Below are positions 7,287 to 11,222 of a stretch of 11,222 nucleotides of DNA, piece by piece. The position numbers and the translations under genes are program-made. The notes below the pieces were generated by a model. That model saw only the letters and a program-made list of their open reading frames with translations, had not been told where the DNA came from and made no database searches. The DNA lies in NCBI GenBank assembly GCA_934178345.1, contig CAKPQG010000041.1, positions 1-11,222 of the forward strand, given 5' to 3'. The DNA is from an uncultured Dialister sp. (lineage in GTDB: Bacteria > Bacillota > Negativicutes > Veillonellales > Dialisteraceae). How positions within the stretch are numbered: position 1 is the first letter of the stretch; every line of letters starts with the position of its first letter.

Positions 7287-7391
7287 AAGACGTTACGTAG
7301 CTAACGATTTCCTTAACTTAATAGCATTACCCTGGAGGGGAAGGCTAAGTGTACTCCGCGGCGCTTCTATATTTTATGCGCCGCACCACAA

Positions 7392-7458
7392 CCCTGAACC
7401 CTGAACCCTGAACCCTGAACCCTGAACCCTGAACCCCTTGAACCCTTTGAACCTGTAA
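7392..7458 (+). repeat. CCCTGAA heptamer array R2
   Basis: Six exact copies of CCCTGAA (7392-7433) are followed by three degenerate units: CCCCTTGAA, CCCTTTGAA and CCTGTAA. The array ends 13 bases before the ribosome binding site of the radical SAM gene. Unit length is 7, as in the KGACTRG arrays, but the sequence is unrelated to theirs. The degenerate units all lie on the gene-proximal side. Confidence 0.95.
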
Positions 7459-7482
7459 CCCCATTTATTTTAGGAGTATCAA

Positions 7483-9390
7483 ATGAACCGTGTAACTATC
7501 GATCCCGTATGGCTGATGCATATCCAAAAGCCTGCCCGCTACATTGGCGGAGAGTGGAACAGCGTGGTGAAGAACCACGCTGAGATCCCGGTGAAAGTGG
7601 CGCTGGCATTCCCTGATGTCTACGAAGTCGCCATGAGCCATCTGGGACTCAAAATCATTTACAGTGTCCTGAACGCCAGAGAGGATGCGCTGGCAGAGCG
7701 TGTATATGCGCCTTGGGTGGACATGGAAGCGATGATGAGAGAGAAGCACATCCCGCTTTTTTCTCTGGAAAATAAATGCCCGGTCAAGGATTTCGATGTA
7801 CTTGGCTTCACCATGCCGTATGAAATGTGCTACACGAATATCCTGAACATGATCGACATGGCAGGCATTCCTGTCTGGGCGAAGGACCGCAGCGACGAGG
7901 ATCCTCTCGTCGTCGCCGGCGGCCCCTGCGTGTACAATGCAGAGCCAGTCGCTGATTTCTTCGACGTCTTCTTCATCGGAGAGTCCGAAGAAGCCATCGG
8001 AGAGATGGTGGAAATTGTGAAAGCGTGGAAAGCGGACGGGAAGCCCGGCGGCCGCAAAGAGGCGATCCGCCGTCTCGCTCAGATCGATGGCTGCTATGCG
8101 CCGTCCCTCTATGAGGCCTCCTACTATGAGAATGGCGTCTTCCGCAGCATCCGTCCCATCGACGACGCGGCCCAGTTCCCTGTGAAGAAGCGCGTCATCC
8201 GCGATGTCGACCATGTCCACATCGATGACAAGCCGATCCTCCCGCATATCGAGATCGTCCACGATCGCGCCGTGCTGGAAATGTTCCGCGGCTGCAGCCG
8301 CGGATGCCGCTTCTGCCAGGCGGGTATGATCTACCGTCCTGTGCGCGAGAAGAGCGAAGAGAGACTGCAGGAGATCGCAGATACCCTCATCAAGAATACG
8401 GGCTATAATGAAATTTCCCTCATGTCCCTCTCTTCGGCAGACTACTCCTGTCTGCCCGAGCTCGTCGACCACCTCTTGGAGAATTTCAAAGACAAACGAG
8501 TGAGCGTCAGCCTCCCGTCGCTGCGTGTCGACAGCTTCTCCATCGACATCGCAAAAAAGATCCAGCAGGTCAGAAAGAGCGGTCTCACTCTGGCACCGGA
8601 AGCCGGTACGCAGCGCATGCGCGATGTCATCAATAAGGGCGTCACGGAGGAAGACATCATGGGCGCCTGTGCGAATGCATTCAAAAATGGCTGGAAAAAG
8701 GTGAAGCTCTACTTCATGATGGGGCTTCCGACGGAAACGGATGAAGACCTGAAGGGCATCGCCGATCTGGCGAACCGCATCCACGAGCTCTATCACGAGA
8801 TCAAGGGTCGCTATGACCTGCGCATCACCGTCAGCGTCTCGAGCTTCGTGCCGAAGCCTTTCACGCCTTTCCAGTGGATGCCGCAGTGCAGCGTAGAGGA
8901 AATCGAGCGCAAACAGCAGTACCTGAAGAGCCTTTTCACAAACCGTCATATCAAGTACGCCTATCATGATGCGAAGACCGGCTATATCGAAGCCGTCCTC
9001 GCTCGCGGCGACCGCAAGCTCTCTTCTGCGATCTACACCGCATGGAAGAAAGGCTGCACCTATGACAGCTGGACGGAATTTTTCCACTTTGACGTCTGGA
9101 TGGACAGCTTCCGTGAATGTGGCATCGATCCCGATGAATACGCAGCGCGCATCCGCGATTTCTATGAATGCGAACCGTGGGATCACATCGACAGCGGCGT
9201 CACGAAGGACTACCTGCTGAAAGAATGGCGCATGGCCGAGAAGGGGATTCTCACCCACGACTGCCGCCATCAGGCCTGCAATGGCTGCGGCGTCTGCCCG
9301 ATCCTCGATGTGAACCTCCTCGATCATAAGGTGGAAAGCGATCAGCCCAAGCGCGTCTTCACATATCGCCAGCCGAAGGCGGGGGAGTAG
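7483..9390 (+). CDS. B12-binding-type radical SAM protein (TIGR03960-like)
   Basis: The 635-residue protein belongs by resemblance to the large radical SAM family with an N-terminal cobalamin-binding-like domain that usually lies near ribonuclease G and a DUF2344 gene in Firmicutes. Residues about 1-250 form the N-terminal domain (VALAFPDVYEVAMSHLGLKI, VVAGGPCVYN, FFIGESEEAI). The radical SAM core follows, with the cluster motif CSRGCRFC, Cys271, Cys275 and Cys278, and GLTLAPEAGTQRMRDVINKG further on. A second cysteine set, C594, C599, C602 and C605, lies near the C-terminus and may bind another cluster or metal. The substrate is not known to me. AGGAG at 7472-7476 precedes the ATG by 6 bases. 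No DUF2344 or rng gene follows; the next gene is convergent. The TAG stop lies in heptad array R3. Confidence 0.92.
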   Translation: MNRVTIDPVWLMHIQKPARYIGGEWNSVVKNHAEIPVKVALAFPDVYEVAMSHLGLKIIYSVLNAREDALAERVYAPWVDMEAMMREKHIPLFSLENKCPVKDFDVLGFTMPYEMCYTNILNMIDMAGIPVWAKDRSDEDPLVVAGGPCVYNAEPVADFFDVFFIGESEEAIGEMVEIVKAWKADGKPGGRKEAIRRLAQIDGCYAPSLYEASYYENGVFRSIRPIDDAAQFPVKKRVIRDVDHVHIDDKPILPHIEIVHDRAVLEMFRGCSRGCRFCQAGMIYRPVREKSEERLQEIADTLIKNTGYNEISLMSLSSADYSCLPELVDHLLENFKDKRVSVSLPSLRVDSFSIDIAKKIQQVRKSGLTLAPEAGTQRMRDVINKGVTEEDIMGACANAFKNGWKKVKLYFMMGLPTETDEDLKGIADLANRIHELYHEIKGRYDLRITVSVSSFVPKPFTPFQWMPQCSVEEIERKQQYLKSLFTNRHIKYAYHDAKTGYIEAVLARGDRKLSSAIYTAWKKGCTYDSWTEFFHFDVWMDSFRECGIDPDEYAARIRDFYECEPWDHIDSGVTKDYLLKEWRMAEKGILTHDCRHQACNGCGVCPILDVNLLDHKVESDQPKRVFTYRQPKAGE

Positions 9391-9416
9391 GGGCTAGGGA
9401 CTAGGAATTAGGAATT
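9384..9416 (+). repeat. Heptad array R3 overlapping the radical SAM stop codon
   Basis: Units in register are GGAGTAG (9384-9390), GGGCTAG, GGACTAG, GAATTAG and a partial GAATT. The first unit supplies the gene's TAG stop, so the array overlaps the coding end by about seven bases. The G-rich strand is the sense strand of the gene, as in R1. Confidence 0.8.
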
Positions 9417-9462
9417 TTCCCCTTACCATTTCTCCATACTATCGGTTTATGAAATCGACACG

Positions 9463-9491
9463 AAAGCGAGGTCCATCGGGCCTCGCTTTTT
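9463..9491 (+). terminator. Rho-independent terminator after the radical SAM gene
   Basis: AAAGCGAGGTCC (9463-9474) pairs with GGGCCTCGCTTT (9478-9489) across an ATC loop, with one G-T wobble, giving a 12-bp stem, and T continues to 9491. It stands about 70 bases after the gene and is the natural end of its transcript. Confidence 0.9.
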
Positions 9492-9528
9492 GCGTGTTAT
9501 ATTTTTCTCTATCTGTTTTGGGCAAACA

Positions 9529-9563
9529 AAAACCGTCATGACCATTTCGATCATGACGGTTTT
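9529..9563. terminator. Bidirectional terminator between convergent genes
   Basis: AACCGTCATGA (9531-9541) pairs with TCATGACGGTT (9551-9561) across a 9-base loop. The stem extends by A-T pairs to 9529 and 9563. A-rich sequence lies on the left and T-rich on the right, so the hairpin has a U-run when read from either strand. It most likely ends the - strand membrane-protein transcript and backs up the terminator at 9463 for + strand transcripts. Confidence 0.88.
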
Positions 9564-9612
9564 CTTTTGGGATCGGGTATAGCGGAGTAGCGGGAAATGT
9601 GAGGCAAACTTC

Positions 9613-9696
9613 CTAATCCCTAGCCACTCATCCCTAGCTACTAGTCACCAGTCACCAGTCACCAGTCACCAGTCACCAGTCACCAGTCACCAGTCA
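9613..9696 (-). repeat. Heptad array R4 after the membrane-protein gene
   Basis: Twelve heptads in perfect register: five variants on the left (CTAATCC, CTAGCCA, CTCATCC, CTAGCTA, CTAGTCA) and then seven exact copies of CCAGTCA (9648-9696). Read on the - strand this is TGACTGG repeated, then TGACTAG and TAGCTAG, the same order as in R5. The array starts 7 bases after the stop of the - strand gene, with its G-rich strand in the gene's sense orientation. CCTCACATTT follows on the - strand (9605-9596). Confidence 0.95.
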
Positions 9697-9703
9697 CGTA
9701 AAA

Positions 9704-10678
9704 TCAGAACATATTCAGGATGCCCTTGAATCCATAGTAATTGGTCGGCAGGAAAGCATCCACGTACTTGGAAACACCGACAGGTTCCGGTGCGGTGAGG
9801 AAGAGAAGGAAGAGGCCGAGGACGGTGAAGCCGATCGCGATGAGGCTCGCCTTGCCCTTGCCGGACATTTCATAGTAGCCGAAGAGACGCAGACCGAGTG
9901 CGCCGAAGAAGGTGATGCACATGCCGGAGAGGGAGAAGACACCGAAGAGGATATTCGCCATCAGGAAGCCGACATAGAAGACCGGCAGAAAAATGAAAGG
10001 CAGATTGTATGCGATGCGGGTCGGGTTCACGCTGCGGCGCATATCATCCATCCAGTCTGCCATATCGAAGCCGAAGAGACCGAGCGGGATGAAGGAGAGC
10101 ATGATGACTGTATCCCAGATGCCGGAAAGTCTGTCGCGATCCTGCCCCAGCCACCATACGAAGGCACAGAGGAAAAGACCGACAGCGCCGCCTAGTGCAT
10201 AGTACCACGAAGCGGGGATGAATTTCACGGCAATCATAGAGACGGTGGTCAGGAGAGAACCGATCACGATGTACTTGGTGAGTTCTCCCTTCGAAAGCTG
10301 TCTGTCTTCCGGGATTTCCGCCTTGATCTGTGCGAGGATTTCCACCATGAAGAGCAGGAGGAAGATCGCCAGTGCTGCGAATGGATACAGGAAGAGAGAG
10401 ATCACGATCAGAAGGACGGGGACAAAGACTCGCATCCCTTTGAAGACCTGCAGCTTCTTGAAATTCAGCTTGCGCTTCTGGGTGTAAATGGTGAGGCGCA
10501 TGAAGACCAGGTACGTCAGCATGATACCCACCGTTTCCATCGGTTCACTCCCCATGTAGAGCAGCGCACAGAAAACGAGCATTGCCATATTCGCTCCGGT
10601 AAAGCGGCAGATCAGCGTACTGAAAATGCCAATGTTCAGAAAGGCCACTACGGCGTCAACAAAATTCAAAACATCCAT
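9704..10678 (-). CDS. Polytopic integral membrane protein of unknown function
   Basis: The 324-residue product is strongly hydrophobic with about ten membrane segments, at roughly 7-26, 29-43, 47-62, two within 84-115, 135-153, 157-176, 185-203, two within 222-265, and 275-295. Short charged loops include YTQKRKLNFKK (65-75) and IPEDRQLSKGE (122-132). I do not recognise the family with confidence. The first third faintly resembles TauE/SafE-type exporters, but no signature is clear. The frame is open to a TTG at 10738, but that TTG is the first triplet of the -35 box, so it cannot be the start. ATG 10678 directly follows AAGGAG (10684-10679), uncomfortably close; an in-frame TTG at 10669, 9 bases from it, is a real alternative. 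The gene stands alone and converges on the radical SAM gene. Confidence 0.85.
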   Translation of the reverse strand: MDVLNFVDAVVAFLNIGIFSTLICRFTGANMAMLVFCALLYMGSEPMETVGIMLTYLVFMRLTIYTQKRKLNFKKLQVFKGMRVFVPVLLIVISLFLYPFAALAIFLLLFMVEILAQIKAEIPEDRQLSKGELTKYIVIGSLLTTVSMIAVKFIPASWYYALGGAVGLFLCAFVWWLGQDRDRLSGIWDTVIMLSFIPLGLFGFDMADWMDDMRRSVNPTRIAYNLPFIFLPVFYVGFLMANILFGVFSLSGMCITFFGALGLRLFGYYEMSGKGKASLIAIGFTVLGLFLLFLTAPEPVGVSKYVDAFLPTNYYGFKGILNMF

Positions 10679-10709
10679 CTCCTTAATAAAAAATAGAATT
10701 ATCTTTTCT

Positions 10710-10738
10710 AGTATATATGGTGCGAGGATTTTGCGCAA
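10710..10738 (-). promoter_or_regulatory. Sigma-70-type promoter of the membrane-protein gene
   Basis: On the - strand TTGCGC (10738-10733) and TATACT (10715-10710) are separated by exactly 17 bases. Transcription would begin near 10703, leaving a leader of about 25 bases that contains AAGGAG. The -35 box matches the consensus at four of six positions and the -10 box at five of six. Confidence 0.8.
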
Positions 10739-10756
10739 GGGAGGTTGGGGGATTCG

Positions 10757-10817
10757 TGACTGGTGGTGCAGCCAGTGACTGGTGACTAGTAGCTAGTGAC
10801 TAGGGACTAGGGATTGG
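10757..10817 (+). repeat. Heptad array R5 upstream of the membrane-protein gene
   Basis: TGACTGG (10757-10763), a 12-base interruption, and then six heptads in register from 10776: TGACTGG, TGACTAG, TAGCTAG, TGACTAG, GGACTAG, GGATTGG. Unlike R1, R3 and R4 it does not follow a recognisable gene end; no coding sequence reads into it from the left. It ends shortly before TTTCTCACAT (10823-10832). Confidence 0.9.
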
Positions 10818-10824
10818 GTCGTTT

Positions 10825-10838
10825 TCTCACATGTGAGA
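10825..10838. repeat. Perfect 14-bp palindrome TCTCACATGTGAGA
   Basis: TCTCACA is followed directly by its reverse complement TGTGAGA. It resembles an operator half-site pair but lies about 90 bases beyond the -35 box of the membrane-protein gene, and its left half, TCTCACAT, also flanks array R1. It may be part of the repeat family rather than a regulator site. Confidence 0.55.
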
Positions 10839-10849
10839 GAGTCCGTTTT

Positions 10850-10963
10850 CCCGTATCGTCATCCCGAGGCGTATGGAGTATGGCGTTTCCCGTTGTCCTC
10901 GCATCCTTGGCTTGAGCGCGAACGGAAAAGATTTCTCGCTTTCGCTCGAAATGACGATACGGG
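10850..10963. repeat. Inverted-repeat element with CCCGTATCGTCAT ends
   Basis: CCCGTATCGTCAT (10850-10862) is the exact reverse complement of 10951-10963. The right end runs into the dispersed motif GTCATTTCGAGCG on the - strand (10957-10929); the left end carries a diverged version, GTCATCCCGAGGCG. The 114-bp unit is thus two copies of one motif facing each other around unrelated sequence. No coding content is convincing. Confidence 0.75.
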
Positions 10964-11010
10964 GGAAAGAGGTATTCTCGTATACCGCGATTTTGCATGA
11001 CCACTGAGCA

Positions 11011-11047
11011 GCCCCTTGAAGAAGGGGCGCGCCGAAGGCGGAGGATA
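11011..11047 (-). repeat. Twin-hairpin module, copy D
   Basis: On the + strand GCCCCTT-GAAG-AAGGGGC (11011-11028) and CGCC-GAA-GGCG (11030-11040) are followed by GAGGATAG. On the - strand this reads CTATCCTC, small TTC-loop hairpin, large hairpin, the order of copy A. An extra hairpin, CTGCCCC-GCA-GGGGCAG, lies next to it at 11051-11067. Confidence 0.8.
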
Positions 11048-11175
11048 GATCTGCCCCGCAGGGGCAGCCTTCTACGGGAAGGAATGAAAGGGAATGTGAG
11101 GTGAGCGGCGCTCGGGTACTCTCGTAAATCGCTGGCTTGAGACGCTCATTCTCTCTCGTTTTCATCCCGCTAGAA

Positions 11176-11222
11176 CCCTATCCGGCTCGCTACGCTCGCC
11201 ACCTTCCCCACGCGGGGAAGGC
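11176..11222 (+). repeat. Twin-hairpin module, copy E, at the window edge
   Basis: CCCTATCC is followed by GGCTCGCTACGCTCGCC in the place of hairpin 1, where only the outer three bases pair well, and then CCTTCCCC-ACGC-GGGGAAGG (11202-11221). The lead and second hairpin match copy A closely. The region 11068-11175 between D and E shows no gene I can support. Confidence 0.75.

Larger units (their letters stand above)
7100..7325. repeat. Nested inverted-repeat island enclosing modules B and C
   Basis: GCTATTAAGTTAAG at 7100-7113 is the exact reverse complement of 7312-7325. Inside these, TAGCGGTA (7173-7180) answers TACCGCTA (7236-7243), and the module at 7130-7168 faces the module at 7247-7286. 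The 18-base string CCCTGGAGGGGAAGGCTA occurs as a direct repeat at 7086-7103 and 7330-7347, just outside or across the ends. The island looks like a composite mobile repeat; it has no coding frame. Confidence 0.7.

Noticed and set aside
7345..7373. Promoter for the radical SAM gene with TATATT at 7368-7373
   Set aside because: The hexamer is reasonable, but no -35 box stands at the right distance and no TG extension is present.
7392..7458. Telomere-like repeat
   Set aside because: CCCTGAA recalls eukaryotic CCCTAA repeats, but the array is short, internal, flanked by bacterial genes and degenerate at one end.
7465..9327. 620-codon frame on the - strand opposite the radical SAM gene
   Set aside because: It is the antisense shadow of a GC-biased coding sequence: rich in Arg, Asp and His, no domain, and the + strand frame has clear family motifs and a ribosome binding site.
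9613..9696. CRISPR array
   Set aside because: The units are 7 bases long and contiguous with no spacers, and no cas gene is present.
10807..11165. 65- and 112-codon - strand frames in the right-hand island
   Set aside because: They run through the inverted-repeat element and twin-hairpin copy D, lack ribosome binding sites and show no protein-like features.

Overview
The window reads as chromosomal DNA of a Firmicutes-related bacterium. The gene order (mreB-mreC-mreD-mrdA-min-rodA, then a B12-binding-type radical SAM gene), the protein sequences and the moderately GC-rich codon use point to the Negativicutes, perhaps a Dialister/Megasphaera-like member of the Veillonellales. The genus is an inference from recall, not a search result.

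Layout. Positions 1-126 hold the unidentified tail of an upstream transcript, closed by two hairpins and a U-run. Positions 127-598 are a long leader region with an extended -10 promoter and a 167-bp MITE-like inverted-repeat element. Positions 599-6867 are a tightly packed six-gene cell-shape operon on the + strand: mreB-like, mreC, mreD, mrdA (PBP2), a minD-like ATPase and rodA, with overlaps of a few bases or gaps of only 2-4 bases. Positions 6868-7482 are an intergenic island of short tandem repeats and G/C-rich hairpins. Positions 7483-9390 encode a radical SAM protein (+). Positions 9391-9703 carry a repeat array and two terminator hairpins between convergent genes. Positions 9704-10678 encode a polytopic membrane protein of unknown function (- strand) with a clear promoter. 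Positions 10739-11222 are a second repeat-rich island that runs off the end of the window.

How the genes fit together. MreB, MreC and MreD are the scaffold of the elongasome; RodA is the SEDS glycosyltransferase and MrdA its cognate transpeptidase, so the operon supplies the side-wall peptidoglycan machine. The MinD-like ATPase would normally be joined by MinC (and MinE), but neither is present here. The MreB-like protein has lost residues that are nearly invariant in the nucleotide-binding loops of MreB, so it may be a non-hydrolysing scaffold.

The most unusual feature is non-coding. Four arrays of degenerate heptads (consensus KGACTRG) recur in the window. Three of them start within about 10 bases of, or overlap, a stop codon, always with the G-rich strand in the sense orientation of that gene. 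A separate CCCTGAA heptamer array precedes the radical SAM gene. Alongside them are five copies of a twin-hairpin module whose sequence varies while its architecture is mostly kept. I see no tRNA, rRNA, CRISPR array, transposase gene or phage gene.
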